From: Marinobacter profundi
Lineage (GTDB): Bacteria; Pseudomonadota; Gammaproteobacteria; Pseudomonadales; Oleiphilaceae
Direction: 5' to 3'
DNA: 64,000 nucleotides
NCBI RefSeq assembly: GCF_002744715.1
Contig: NZ_KZ319367.1
Span: forward strand, 613,785-677,784
Below are positions 55,244 to 64,000 of the stretch, piece after piece. A model generated the notes under the pieces. It was given only the letters and a program-made list of their open reading frames with translations. It was not told where the DNA came from and did no database searches. The position numbers and the translations under genes are program-made. Every line of letters starts with the position of its first letter. The stretch's first letter is position 1.

Positions 55244-56113
55244 ATGTCGCTCAAGCTGATACGGAAATTCACGCTTTCCGCTCTCCTCATTGCCACTCCG
55301 TTTGCCTCCGCCATGGCGCAGACGTTCGTGTTTACCGCCATTCCGGATGAAGACGAAACCAAACTGGTGGAGCGCTTCCGCGGCGTTGCGGAGTACCTGG
55401 AAAGCCGGCTGGACGTAGATGTCCGCTACATCCCCGTGAAGTCCTATGCAGCGGCGGTGTCCGCCTTCCGCAACAATCAGGTCCAGCTGGCCTGGTTTGG
55501 TGGCCTCTCCGGCGTTCAGGCCCGCGGCCTGGTGCCCGGTTCCCAGGCGCTTGCCCAGGGCGTTGAGGACGAGGCTTTTGTGACCTACTTTATCGCCAAC
55601 ACCTCGACGGGCCTGGAACCATCCGACGAGTTAACGGACGATGTCCGTGGCAAGACCTTCACCTTCGGCTCCAAGGGCTCCACCTCCGGCCGTCTGATGC
55701 CGGAATTCCACATTCGTGAAACGTTCGGTGAAGCGCCCGAGGAGGTGTTTTCCCGGGTGGGCTTCAGCGGCAACCACAGCCGCACCATTCGCCTGGTTGA
55801 AGCCGGCACCTACGAGGTGGGCGCACTCAACTTCCAGGTCTGGGAAAAGGAACTGGCCGACGGCACCATCGACACCGACGCGGTTCGGGTGATCTGGAAA
55901 ACCCCCACCTACCCGGACTACCAGTGGACCATCCGCGGCGACGTGGACGCCCAGTATGGCGAAGGCTTCACCGATCGGGTACGCCAGGCCCTGCTGGAGT
56001 TGGATGATCCGGCGCTGCTGGAAAGCTTCCCCCGCTCCGGCTTCATCCCGGCATCCAACGCGGACTACGAGCCGATCCGCAAGGTGGCCGAAGAGATCGG
56101 AATACTCGATTGA
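55244..56113 (+). CDS. Putative selenate/phosphonate-type ABC substrate-binding protein
   Basis: A 289-residue exported protein (signal peptide to about SAMAQ, residue 25) of the PhnD/phosphate-phosphonate binding family, specifically like the group annotated as putative selenate transporter binding proteins. Visible: TAIPDEDETKLVERFRGVAE, VRYIPVKSYAAAVSAFRNNQ, QLAWFGGLSGVQARG and the SKGSTSGRLMPEF anion-binding loop. A longer frame from 54836 overlaps senB and is unlikely; AAGGGAAG precedes this ATG. It is followed by its ATPase in a TGATG overlap. Next to selD and senB, import of a selenium oxyanion is the best reading. Confidence 0.85.
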   Translation: MSLKLIRKFTLSALLIATPFASAMAQTFVFTAIPDEDETKLVERFRGVAEYLESRLDVDVRYIPVKSYAAAVSAFRNNQVQLAWFGGLSGVQARGLVPGSQALAQGVEDEAFVTYFIANTSTGLEPSDELTDDVRGKTFTFGSKGSTSGRLMPEFHIRETFGEAPEEVFSRVGFSGNHSRTIRLVEAGTYEVGALNFQVWEKELADGTIDTDAVRVIWKTPTYPDYQWTIRGDVDAQYGEGFTDRVRQALLELDDPALLESFPRSGFIPASNADYEPIRKVAEEIGILD

Positions 56114-56763
56114 TGGCAGGGTTCGACCTTACGGCATTAACCGCATCGTTCGGCGGCGAGCGGGTTATCGGCCCGCTCTCCCTGACGGTGGAAGCGGGCC
56201 AGCAAGTCGCCCTGGTAGGCAAAAGCGGTGCCGGCAAATCCACGCTGATCAAGCTCATCTACCAGCGGGTTGCCGGCCATGCCGCGCTGGTGCCCCAGGA
56301 ACTGGGGCTGGTCAACGCACTCCCGGTGTTCCATAACATTTACATGGGGCGACTGGACGAACATGCCAACTGGTACAACGCGCTGACCCTGATCCGGCCA
56401 TTCCGCAAGGACCGCGAGGAAATCCGCAGCCTGCTTGAACGTCTGGATATGAAGGAAAAGCTCTGGGTTCCGACGGCGTCGTTGTCTGGCGGCCAACGGC
56501 AACGGGTGGCAATTGGACGGGCCATTTATCGCAATGCCGGCCTGCTGCTGGCCGATGAACCCATTTCGGCACTGGACGGCCCCATGGCCCATAAGGTGAT
56601 GACGTTGCTCTGCGAACGTTTCCAGACCAGTGTCATCGCTCTTCATGATGTGGAGATGGCACTGGCATACTGTAACCGGATCATCGGCATCCAGGATGGC
56701 CAGGTGGCCCTGGACGAAAGCAGCAAGCGGCTGTCTGCCAACGACATCCTCAACCTCTACTGA
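56113..56763 (+). CDS. ABC transporter ATP-binding protein (PhnC-like)
   Basis: A 216-residue cytosolic ABC ATPase with Walker A GKSGAGKSTLIK (about 37-48), Q-loop in VPQELGLV, signature LSGGQRQRVAIGRA (about 124-137), Walker B LLLADEPISAL and His in VIALHDVEMALAYC. It is shorter than typical PhnC (about 260), lacking some of the loop between Walker A and the Q-loop. The ATG at 56113 overlaps the binding-protein stop by one base. It powers the importer formed with the neighbouring binding protein and permease. Confidence 0.92.
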   Translation: MAGFDLTALTASFGGERVIGPLSLTVEAGQQVALVGKSGAGKSTLIKLIYQRVAGHAALVPQELGLVNALPVFHNIYMGRLDEHANWYNALTLIRPFRKDREEIRSLLERLDMKEKLWVPTASLSGGQRQRVAIGRAIYRNAGLLLADEPISALDGPMAHKVMTLLCERFQTSVIALHDVEMALAYCNRIIGIQDGQVALDESSKRLSANDILNLY

Positions 56764-56781
56764 TCCCGGTACCGGCAACCC

Positions 56782-58248
56782 ATGTTTGCATCTCCAACCG
56801 TCAGAGTCAGCCTGTTGTTTGTCGCCGTGGCACTGGCGGGGCTGGTCTTTGCCGACATTGCCATTACCACCTCCAATCCGTGGCGGGATCTGGGGCGCTT
56901 TTTCCTGGGCGTGGTAACCCCGGACTTTTTCTCCACCGAAGGCCTCGCCACCGCCCTGCTCCGCACCATCGCGTTCGCGTTTGTCGGCGTTGCCCTGGGC
57001 AGTTTTTTCGGCTTCATTCTGGCACTGGTGTACAAGGCCTACCCGGTGCGGATGTTCTGTGCGTTCATCCGGGCGATCCACGAGCTGTTCTGGGCACTGA
57101 TCTTCCTGCAGTTCTTCGGCTTTCACCCACTCACCGGTGTGCTTGCCATCGCCATTCCCTACGCCGGCATCTTTGCCAAGGTGTACTCGGAAATCCTCGA
57201 TGAAGCCGACCCCGAGCCGGCCCGCTTGCTGCCGCCAGGTACCGGTGCCGTGGCAACATTTCTGTTCGCCCGGATTCCGGACTGCTGGGTTCAGTTACGC
57301 ACCTACACCGCTTACCGACTGGAATGCGGTCTGAGATCCAGTGCGATTCTCGGCTTTGTCGGGCTCCCCACCCTGGGCTTCTATCTGGAAACGTCGTTTT
57401 CCCAGGGGCTCTATTCCGAGGCGGGCGCCATGCTCGTGCTGTTCTACGTGCTGATCGCCACCATGCCGCTGTGGGTCCGCCCCAAGGCCTTGCCGTTTTA
57501 CCTGGTCGCTGCGCCTTTCTTCCTGGGCGAGGGGTTGCCGATTGTCTGGGGCAATGTCGCGCGCTTCTTTACCGAGGACATCGTGCCCGCGCCGCTCCGC
57601 AATAACGAAGGCCTCACCGCGCTTGGCAGCTGGTTTGGTGATCTGATGATCAGCGAGGCGCTTCCGGGTATCTGGAACACCCTGCTGTTGACCCAGATTG
57701 CCCTGGTCGCCACCGGACTCCTTGCCCTGCTGGCATTCCCGCTGATCTCAACCCACTTCGGTGGCCCGGTACGCCGCACTTCCGGCCATGTTGCACTGGT
57801 GATAGCGCGGTCGACCCCGGAATACATCCTGGCCTACATCCTGCTGCAGCTGTGGGGCCCCTCGATGCTGCCGGCGGTGGTGGCGCTGGCCTTACATAAT
57901 GGCGGCATTATCGGTCACCTGATCGGCCGTCAGACCAACGGTATCCGCCTGCGGCCGGATGCCCCGGCCGGGTTCAACCGCTACAGCTACGAGCTGGTGC
58001 CGCGGGTTTACCGGGGTTTTCTGGCGTTCCTGTTCTACCGGTGGGAAATCATCATGCGGGAAACCGCGATACTGGGGATTCTGGGCATCTACACCCTCGG
58101 CTTTTATGTCGACAGCGCCATCCAGAATATCCAGTTTGACCGCGCCCTGGTGCTTATCCTGCTGACGGCAGCACTGAACATCGGCATCGATGCGCTGTCA
58201 CGCTACATTCGCCGCCGCCTTGCCCTGCAGACCATGCCGACCTGTTGA
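56782..58248 (+). CDS. ABC permease, two PhnE-type domains in one chain
   Basis: A 488-residue inner-membrane protein with two binding-protein-dependent permease domains in tandem: the first about 55-260 (ALLRTIAFAFVGVALGSFFG, with EAA-loop equivalent SEILDEADPEPARLLPPGTG), the second about 285-480 (TLLLTQIALVATGLLALLAF and MRETAILGILGIYTLGFYVD). Usual PhnE proteins have one domain and form a homodimer; here one chain could form the whole channel. It begins 18 bases after the ATPase gene. Part of the putative selenium oxyanion importer. Confidence 0.9.
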   Translation: MFASPTVRVSLLFVAVALAGLVFADIAITTSNPWRDLGRFFLGVVTPDFFSTEGLATALLRTIAFAFVGVALGSFFGFILALVYKAYPVRMFCAFIRAIHELFWALIFLQFFGFHPLTGVLAIAIPYAGIFAKVYSEILDEADPEPARLLPPGTGAVATFLFARIPDCWVQLRTYTAYRLECGLRSSAILGFVGLPTLGFYLETSFSQGLYSEAGAMLVLFYVLIATMPLWVRPKALPFYLVAAPFFLGEGLPIVWGNVARFFTEDIVPAPLRNNEGLTALGSWFGDLMISEALPGIWNTLLLTQIALVATGLLALLAFPLISTHFGGPVRRTSGHVALVIARSTPEYILAYILLQLWGPSMLPAVVALALHNGGIIGHLIGRQTNGIRLRPDAPAGFNRYSYELVPRVYRGFLAFLFYRWEIIMRETAILGILGIYTLGFYVDSAIQNIQFDRALVLILLTAALNIGIDALSRYIRRRLALQTMPTC

Positions 58249-58272
58249 TGGCGGCCGGCGGCAATCAACGGT

Positions 58273-58746
58273 TCAGTGTTCGCCGGAGGCGGCAAACACC
58301 AGCTTGAACGGCGCTCCGGTTAATGCCTCGGTGCCGTCCTGCAGATCCAGTCGCCAGGTCATATCCGGCTCAATGGTGCAGAAGGGCGCCACGAAAGTCG
58401 CCGTCCAGCGTCCTTCCGCCGCGCCGGATTTCAGAGCAACCGGGTACTCGCCGAGGTACATGGACTCACCGCGGAGCACGGCAAGCAGCCGCTGCGGGCG
58501 GGCATCGGTGACCACCTCAAGCCGGAGCCGCTCGCCCTCGCCAGCCGTACCGATGCGGGCGAGGCGAACCGACCAGCGGGCGCCATCGGACTGCCATTCA
58601 CAGGGGCCCTGGATCACACGGCATTCCGCCATGGGGGCCATCGACGGATCCCCTGGCTTGTCGGACGTCAGCCAGCGGGGGCCCAGCACAGCAAACGCGA
58701 GCAGGCCGACAATCAATGCAACAACAGCAATGGCACGGTATAACAT
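58273..58746 (-). CDS. Hypothetical membrane-anchored protein
   Basis: A 157-residue protein with one N-terminal membrane helix (MLYRAIAVVALIVGLLAFAV) that is probably an uncleaved anchor, then a periplasmic beta-rich domain with RWSVRLARIGTAGEGERLRL and cysteines in CRVIQGPCEW and APFCTIEP that could form a disulfide. I do not recognise the family. GGGAGA lies a few bases before the ATG; an upstream start at 58815 is less supported. It is convergent with the putative selenium importer and divergent from the ABC gene at 58896. Confidence 0.65.
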   Translation of the reverse strand: MLYRAIAVVALIVGLLAFAVLGPRWLTSDKPGDPSMAPMAECRVIQGPCEWQSDGARWSVRLARIGTAGEGERLRLEVVTDARPQRLLAVLRGESMYLGEYPVALKSGAAEGRWTATFVAPFCTIEPDMTWRLDLQDGTEALTGAPFKLVFAASGEH

Positions 58747-58895
58747 GATCTCTCCCCCGACGACCGGGGCATTATGGCCGTTACCATCAGCAAAACAAAC
58801 CCGATGGCCACGCAATACGTACTAACAGGGTTCCGCAAAACGGCGCTCACGTGAGAAAATACCGCGCTTCAAATCACCAGCAACAGGACAGCACC

Positions 58896-59816
58896 GTGCA
58901 GCCGGACATATCCGTCAAGCATCTGAACAAGACCTACGCCGGTGGCTTCCAGGCCCTCAAAGACATCAACCTGGAAATCCGGCGGGGGGAGATCTTCGCC
59001 CTGCTCGGCCCCAATGGTGCCGGCAAGACCACACTGATCAGTATCATCTGCGGCATTGTCAACAAGACCAGCGGCGAGGTGAAAGCTGCCGGCCACGATA
59101 TTGTCAGCGAGTACCGCGAGGCCCGCGCCAGTATCGGTCTGGTGCCCCAGGAACTGAATACCGACTCCTTTGAAACCGTCTGGGATACGGTCTCGTTCAG
59201 TCGTGGCCTGTTTGGCAAGCCCCCCAAGCCCGAACACATCGAGAAGGTCCTGCGCGACCTGTCGCTGTGGGACAAGCGCAACAACCGCATCATGTCGCTG
59301 TCTGGCGGCATGAAGCGTCGGGTCATGATCGCCAAGGCCTTGTCCCACGAACCCCGCATCCTGTTTCTTGATGAACCCACAGCGGGCGTCGATGTCGAGC
59401 TGCGGCGGGATATGTGGGAGATGGTCCGGGGCCTGCGGGCCAACGGCGTTACCATCATCCTGACAACCCACTACATTGAAGAAGCCGAGGAAATGGCCGA
59501 CCGCATCGGCGTCATCCGCCAGGGCCAGATTATCCTGGTGGAAGACAAGGATCAGTTGATGGCCAAGCTGGGCAAAAAGGAGCTTCGCCTGCTGCTCCAG
59601 CAGCCGCTGGAGGCGATTCCCGGTGAACTTGTGCTCGAGCCCATCGAGCTGTCCGAAGATGGTTACGAGCTGATCTACACCTTCGATTCCCAGCAACAAC
59701 AGGCCGGCGTGGCACGGCTGTTGCGCCAACTGGGCGACCTGGGCATCGAATACCGCGACCTGCAGACCCGCGAAAGCTCCCTCGAGGAGATCTTCGTCGG
59801 CCTGGTTCACGAATGA
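58896..59816 (+). CDS. ABC exporter ATP-binding protein (YadG-like)
   Basis: A 306-residue ABC ATPase of the ABC-2 exporter group. Walker [17 protein letters not shown] (about 36-51), Q-loop [16 protein letters not shown], signature [15 protein letters not shown], Walker [18 protein letters not shown] and the H-loop [17 protein letters not shown] are all present; the C-terminal 70 residues are a regulatory tail. It matches E. coli YadG in layout. A longer GTG start at 58851 is open; the GTG at 58896 with AGGA 7 bases upstream fits homologues. Paired with the permease that follows. Confidence 0.92.
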   Translation: MQPDISVKHLNKTYAGGFQALKDINLEIRRGEIFALLGPNGAGKTTLISIICGIVNKTSGEVKAAGHDIVSEYREARASIGLVPQELNTDSFETVWDTVSFSRGLFGKPPKPEHIEKVLRDLSLWDKRNNRIMSLSGGMKRRVMIAKALSHEPRILFLDEPTAGVDVELRRDMWEMVRGLRANGVTIILTTHYIEEAEEMADRIGVIRQGQIILVEDKDQLMAKLGKKELRLLLQQPLEAIPGELVLEPIELSEDGYELIYTFDSQQQQAGVARLLRQLGDLGIEYRDLQTRESSLEEIFVGLVHE

Positions 59817-59841
59817 CGTCACAGCCTTGCTGGAGTAAGCA

Positions 59842-60603
59842 ATGAATCTGTATGGAGTTCGAGCAATCTACAAGTTCGAGATGGCCCGCATGTGGCGCAC
59901 GCTGATGCAGAGCGTTGCCTCACCGGTGATCTCGACATCCCTGTATTTCGTGGTCTTCGGGTCGGCGATCGGCTCCCGCATGGGCAACATTGACGGTATC
60001 GACTACGGCGCCTTCATCATTCCCGGCCTGGTCATGTTGTCGCTGCTCATGCAGAGCATTTCCAACGCCTCTTTCGGGATCTACATGCCGAAATTCTCTG
60101 GCACCATCTACGAAGTGCTCTCTGCGCCCGTGTCCTACGTGGAAGTAGTGCTGGGCTATGTCGGCGCCGCCGCCACCAAGTCGGTGATCCTGGGGATCAT
60201 CATTCTGCTGACCGCGCGGATGTTCGTCGATTACACCATTCTCCATCCGATCTGGATGTTTTCGTTCCTGGTACTGACCGCGGTAACCTTCAGCCTGTTC
60301 GGTTTCATCATCGGGATCTGGGCGGACGGCTTCGAGAAGTTGCAGATTGTGCCGTTGATGATCGTAACACCGCTGGTCTTCCTCGGTGGTACTTTCTACT
60401 CCATTGATATGCTCCCGGAGGTCTGGCAGACCATCACCCTGTTCAATCCGGTGGTCTATCTGATCAGCGGCTTCCGTTGGGCCTTCTATGGTGTGTCGGA
60501 CATCCATGTGGGCATCAGCGTGGGTATGACCATGGCCTTTCTGGCCGCCTGTTTGACCGCCATCTGGTACATCTTCAAGACGGGGTACCGGCTGCGCTCA
60601 TGA
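59842..60603 (+). CDS. ABC-2 type permease (YadH-like)
   Basis: A 253-residue inner-membrane protein with six predicted helices of the ABC-2 exporter fold. [20 protein letters not shown] and [20 protein letters not shown] match the YadH pattern, and [20 protein letters not shown] with [12 protein letters not shown] is the conserved end of the family. With the preceding ATPase it should form a complete exporter; the substrate is not known. GGAG lies upstream of the ATG, and the stop overlaps the next gene in an ATGA. Confidence 0.92.
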   Translation: MNLYGVRAIYKFEMARMWRTLMQSVASPVISTSLYFVVFGSAIGSRMGNIDGIDYGAFIIPGLVMLSLLMQSISNASFGIYMPKFSGTIYEVLSAPVSYVEVVLGYVGAAATKSVILGIIILLTARMFVDYTILHPIWMFSFLVLTAVTFSLFGFIIGIWADGFEKLQIVPLMIVTPLVFLGGTFYSIDMLPEVWQTITLFNPVVYLISGFRWAFYGVSDIHVGISVGMTMAFLAACLTAIWYIFKTGYRLRS

Positions 60604-61124
60604 GCCTGCAGCGAACTGCCCGCGCAGCTGTCCGGAGCCTCGCTCTCGCCGTCGCCATGGTCGCGCTGGCCGGCTGTACGGTGGCGGACGCCTCGGACGG
60701 CCAGCCGCAGCCAGCGCTGGCGATCGAGGCAGCCTGCCTGCTGACGGACGGGCGCGTGGTCCCGCTGCAGGTGGAGGTTGCGGTGACCGACGAGCAACGC
60801 CAGACCGGCCTGATGGGGCGGAAAACCCTGGCTCCGGATGCGGGGATGCTCTTTGTCTACGACAGCCCGCGAGCCCCCGACCACGGCTTCTGGATGTTCA
60901 AGACCCTGATTCCCCTCGACATTGCCTACATCGATAACGCGGGAGTCATCCGCTCCATTCGCCAGATGTACCCCTGCCGCGCCGGCAACGGTGTCGGCTG
61001 CCCCTCCTACCCGGCCGGGACTGCCTTCACCCAGGCACTGGAAGTGAATCAGGGGTTCTTCCAGGACCACAACATTCGTACCGGCGACCGGTTCAGTCGA
61101 GATCCGCGGACCTGCGGCCGCTAA
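60600..61124 (+). CDS. DUF192 lipoprotein
   Basis: A 174-residue predicted lipoprotein: signal peptide with LAGC lipobox (Cys26), then a DUF192 domain (about 50-160) with the typical [46 protein letters not shown] and a C-terminal [12 protein letters not shown]192 proteins are small extracytoplasmic beta folds of unknown function. Starting in an ATGA overlap with the YadH-like permease suggests coupled expression and perhaps a link to its function. A longer frame from 60477 overlaps that gene. Confidence 0.88.
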   Translation: MSLQRTARAAVRSLALAVAMVALAGCTVADASDGQPQPALAIEAACLLTDGRVVPLQVEVAVTDEQRQTGLMGRKTLAPDAGMLFVYDSPRAPDHGFWMFKTLIPLDIAYIDNAGVIRSIRQMYPCRAGNGVGCPSYPAGTAFTQALEVNQGFFQDHNIRTGDRFSRDPRTCGR

Positions 61125-61279
61125 TCCGGTCAATTGCTGCCGGAATGATGTGACCGGGTTCACAGCAATGACATAGCCTGCCGTCCATCCGGTCAAAGTA
61201 CCAGGCCGGTATTTTTGTTCTTATTTCATCACGGGGGACCTAGCACCCGGACAGAAATAACAACAAAAGAGAGCCCCTC

Positions 61280-63910
61280 ATGGACACCAGAACCAGAGCC
61301 CTTACCCTCGCCATCGCGGTCGGTCTTACCGCTTGCGGAGGCGGTGGCGACAGCGAAGTAACCAGCAGTCCGCAACCGGTTGTCGGCCAGGAAGTCGACA
61401 AACAGGACCGGGATTCGTCAACCGAAACCGGCACGGCAAGCCTTCGCGTGCTCTCGAACCGGCCGGACCTGGTCAGCGCCGGCGACGCTCTCATTGAAGT
61501 GAATATTCCGGACCCGCAAGACCGGGACGGCACCAGGCTGTTGCTTAACGGCCGCGATGTCAGTGCCGGACTGATGGCTGTGCCCGGCAGTCCGGGCACC
61601 AGCCGGGCACTGCTGACGGGCCTTGCCGTCGGTGCCAATGAGCTGCGCCTGGTTTTGCCCGGCAATGGCACCGTTGCAACATCCATCACCAACCACCCGG
61701 CCGGCGGACCGGTATTCTCCGGCCCCCAGGTACAGCCATGGACCTGCACCAACCCGGCAGCCGTCGACGACCAGTGTAACCAGCCGGCGGAATATGAAAT
61801 CCGTTATGTTCCGGCCTCAAGCTTCACCCGGTTCATGGAAAACTTTGATCCACAGGCTCCCGGTATTCCCGATGCCTTCGTGCCCTACGATCCCGGTAAT
61901 CCGCCGCCGCCGGAGGACATCGCCACAGTAACTACCGATCACGGCGTAACCACGCCCTTCATCGTCCGCATTGAGCGGGGCGTGTTGAACCGCGATCGTT
62001 ACCAGATCATGGCGCTCTACCAGCCGGACCGGGACTGGAGCGGTGTAACGCCGCAACCCCAGTGGAATGGCAAGGTGCTGATTCACCACGGTGGCAATGT
62101 GGGGGTAAGCTACGGCATGGGTAATCCGCCCAACGGTGACATTGCCGGCACCGCACCCGATGGCTTCGAGGTGTTGCTGGGGGACAGTATTTCGGTAGCC
62201 TTGGCGCGCGGCTTCGTCACTCTGTCTACAGCCCAGGCCAACCTCGGCCATAACGTGAACCTGGTGACCGCTGCCGAGTCGCTGGTGATGACCAAGGAGC
62301 GGATCATTGAACACTACGGTCCGATCCGCTATGCCATCGGTACCGGCTGTTCCGGCGGCGCCATTGCCCAGCAACACATTGCGAACGCCTATCCGGGGAT
62401 TTACCAGGGCCTGATTGTCCAGTGCTCCTACCCCGATGTCTGGACCACCGCGACCCAGTTTGCGGATTACAACCTGCTCAACAACTATCTCGGCAACCAG
62501 GTGCCCCAGTCACCGGACGACCTGGCCGGGTTTGTTGAAGCCCTGCTGACCTCCGAGTACCTGGCCTTGCAATGGCCCGCCCTCTATGGCCACCTGCCAA
62601 TCAATCCGGTGGTATCGGACCTGGCCTTCTTTCCCTCCGCCTACCCGGACCAAGAGGATTGCCCTGGCCTGAATGGCAAGGCTGACACCTATCATAAGGA
62701 AACGCGACCGGACGGTTTGCGCTGCGGTCTGATTGATTACATGGCCACCCAGTTTGGCACCCGGCCACCGGAAGTCTGGTCACCCAACGAGCAGTTGCTG
62801 GCGAGAGGCTTCGGTGGCATTCCGCTGGATAACGTTGGCGTGCAGTACGGCTTGCGGGCTTTACAGGAGGGGCTGATCACTGCCGACCAGTTCCTCGCAG
62901 TGAACCGCGAGATTGGCGGTTTCGATGTCGATATCGACTACCAGGCCCATCGCACCAGCGCCGACCTGCAGGCGCTGACCAACGCCTACCGCACCGGTGC
63001 CATCAACACCGCTGAGAACCTGGCCAACGTGCCGATTATTGATCTGCGGGGGCCGGACCCCGGCATCGCCCATGATGCCTACCACTCCTGGCAAACCCGT
63101 GCCCGCCTTGAGAAAGCCCAGGGCCATGCCCGCAACCACACCATCTGGTACGGCGCCTTTCCGCTGGCCGGCGACACCATTTTTACCACCGAAGCCCTGT
63201 ACGTGATGGATGCCTGGCTGGCCGGGATCGAAACTGACGGCAGCGACGCCGACATCAATGACAAGGTGATTGCCAACAAGCCCATCGAAGCCCGGGACCG
63301 CTGCTTGCCGGTCTCGTCGGTGTTCAGTGAATACGGCCCGTTCGTCCCTTACACCGGCAACCTGCTGACCCCGGATCCGACCTGGAGCCAGCCGGACATG
63401 ACAGCCCTCCCCCGACCACCGGCGGCACTCGGGCAGATCGTGGACGTGGTGACCGGACAAGTCTGTGGCCTTGATCTCGGTGCGCTGGGATTACCGTCAG
63501 TCATTACCGATGTGCTCAGCCCGATTACCGACGAGGTCGTCGCGGCGCAAAGCCTGATCGTGCAAACCCGCTTTGGCACACCGCGTACCGTGGCGGGCGA
63601 CAGCATAGAAACCCTGAACAACAAGTGCGCACTCAGACCGGTGGACCCGGCGGACTATCCCGCCAACCTGCTGACCGGCACCTATGACCCGGAGGCCCTG
63701 GCAAGGGAAGTGGCGAAGATCTTCCCTGATGGCGTCTGCGACTACTCGCGGCCACCGGTCGGCACGGTCCCCACCGAGACCTGGCTGCATTATGGCGACG
63801 GTACCAGGGCCGTCATCGGCGGTGAACCATTGCCAGCCCACCCGGGCCCCGTTGCAGGCTGGGCGTCGCCGTCGTTCCAGGTGAACCTGCATCCCCGCAG
63901 CGCGCTTTAA
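61280..63910 (+). CDS. Large DUF6351-like lipoprotein with alpha/beta-hydrolase motif
   Basis: An 876-residue exported protein with an N-terminal lipobox LTAC followed by a Gly-rich linker (Cys19). After an Ig-like opening (about 50-130: LRVLSNRPDLVSAGDALIEV), the central domain has the nucleophile-elbow-like GCSGGAIAQQ (Gly-x-Ser-x-Gly) at about 354-363 and GKVLIHHGGN, as in alpha/beta hydrolases such as tannase and PHB depolymerase. A later HDAYHSW segment could supply the catalytic His. The pattern is that of DUF6351 proteins. Substrate unknown; an extracellular esterase is possible. AGAGAG precedes the ATG. Confidence 0.75.
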   Translation: MDTRTRALTLAIAVGLTACGGGGDSEVTSSPQPVVGQEVDKQDRDSSTETGTASLRVLSNRPDLVSAGDALIEVNIPDPQDRDGTRLLLNGRDVSAGLMAVPGSPGTSRALLTGLAVGANELRLVLPGNGTVATSITNHPAGGPVFSGPQVQPWTCTNPAAVDDQCNQPAEYEIRYVPASSFTRFMENFDPQAPGIPDAFVPYDPGNPPPPEDIATVTTDHGVTTPFIVRIERGVLNRDRYQIMALYQPDRDWSGVTPQPQWNGKVLIHHGGNVGVSYGMGNPPNGDIAGTAPDGFEVLLGDSISVALARGFVTLSTAQANLGHNVNLVTAAESLVMTKERIIEHYGPIRYAIGTGCSGGAIAQQHIANAYPGIYQGLIVQCSYPDVWTTATQFADYNLLNNYLGNQVPQSPDDLAGFVEALLTSEYLALQWPALYGHLPINPVVSDLAFFPSAYPDQEDCPGLNGKADTYHKETRPDGLRCGLIDYMATQFGTRPPEVWSPNEQLLARGFGGIPLDNVGVQYGLRALQEGLITADQFLAVNREIGGFDVDIDYQAHRTSADLQALTNAYRTGAINTAENLANVPIIDLRGPDPGIAHDAYHSWQTRARLEKAQGHARNHTIWYGAFPLAGDTIFTTEALYVMDAWLAGIETDGSDADINDKVIANKPIEARDRCLPVSSVFSEYGPFVPYTGNLLTPDPTWSQPDMTALPRPPAALGQIVDVVTGQVCGLDLGALGLPSVITDVLSPITDEVVAAQSLIVQTRFGTPRTVAGDSIETLNNKCALRPVDPADYPANLLTGTYDPEALAREVAKIFPDGVCDYSRPPVGTVPTETWLHYGDGTRAVIGGEPLPAHPGPVAGWASPSFQVNLHPRSAL

Positions 63911-64000
63911 GCTCGGGCTATAAATCCACTTCAGCGCAACTACTACGCCATCCCAGAGCTACTCCAGGCACCGCTCCCCGCCCATCTACGGGCGGTTAGC

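Noticed and set aside
1..64000. CRISPR arrays, tRNA or rRNA genes, insertion sequences
   Set aside because: I saw no regularly spaced repeats, no tRNA-like cloverleaf with a T-loop, no rRNA and no transposase frame; a covariance-model scan would be needed to exclude small RNA genes.

Overview
The window reads as chromosomal DNA of a GC-rich, probably marine gammaproteobacterium. A Marinobacter-like genome is my best guess, from the combination of an FNR/Anr regulator, AcpH, a GNAT-nitrilase fusion, a SelD fused to an FAD oxidoreductase, and several outer-membrane proteins. This assignment is inference from gene content only. I found about 47 protein-coding genes, no rRNA, tRNA or CRISPR array, and no intact insertion sequence.

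Layout. 1-1.2 kb: the start of a nitroreductase-like gene facing out of the window, and an EamA transporter. 1.4-9.5 kb: a cell-envelope block with a double-unit DUF1254/DUF1214 exported protein, two AraC-type regulators, two predicted outer-membrane proteins and a patatin phospholipase fused to a beta-barrel. 9.5-14.1 kb: a solitary tyrosine recombinase, a gene-free stretch of about 1 kb holding a loxP-shaped inverted repeat and small direct repeats, and two tandem LuxR-type regulators. 14.2-18.2 kb: a lipoprotein with an internal duplication, an orphan substrate-binding protein with a structured leader, and an Ada-like methyltransferase. 18.2-24.7 kb: a complete four-gene Wadjet/MksBEFG condensin-like plasmid-defence operon. 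24.8-28.3 kb: a retropepsin-like protein, AcpH, a small outer-membrane barrel and TrkH.

28.3-42.8 kb is a glycogen supercluster with two divergent arms. The leftward arm is glgC, GH57, malQ, PilZ, SDR, alpha-glucan phosphorylase. The rightward arm is glgB, glgA and a second alpha-glucan phosphorylase. Together they cover ADP-glucose formation, chain elongation, branching, phosphorolysis and maltodextrin rearrangement. 42.8-51.8 kb holds a phosphoribosyltransferase, fnr, an acyltransferase, recQ, a substrate-binding protein, a GNAT-nitrilase, a PilZ-like protein and a phasin-like/HhH protein.

51.8-58.2 kb is a selenium cluster: SelD makes selenophosphate, a convergent SenB-type glycosyltransferase would make a selenosugar, and a phosphonate-type ABC transporter resembling the putative selenate importers lies next to it. 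The selenoneine synthase SenA is not in the window, so the final product is open. 58.3-64 kb: a membrane-anchored hypothetical protein, a YadG/YadH-type ABC exporter coupled to a DUF192 lipoprotein, and a large DUF6351-like lipoprotein.

The points I would look at first are the selenium cluster without SenA, the Wadjet operon with its SMC gene first and a short JetD, and the 11-8-11 inverted repeat beside the lone tyrosine recombinase.
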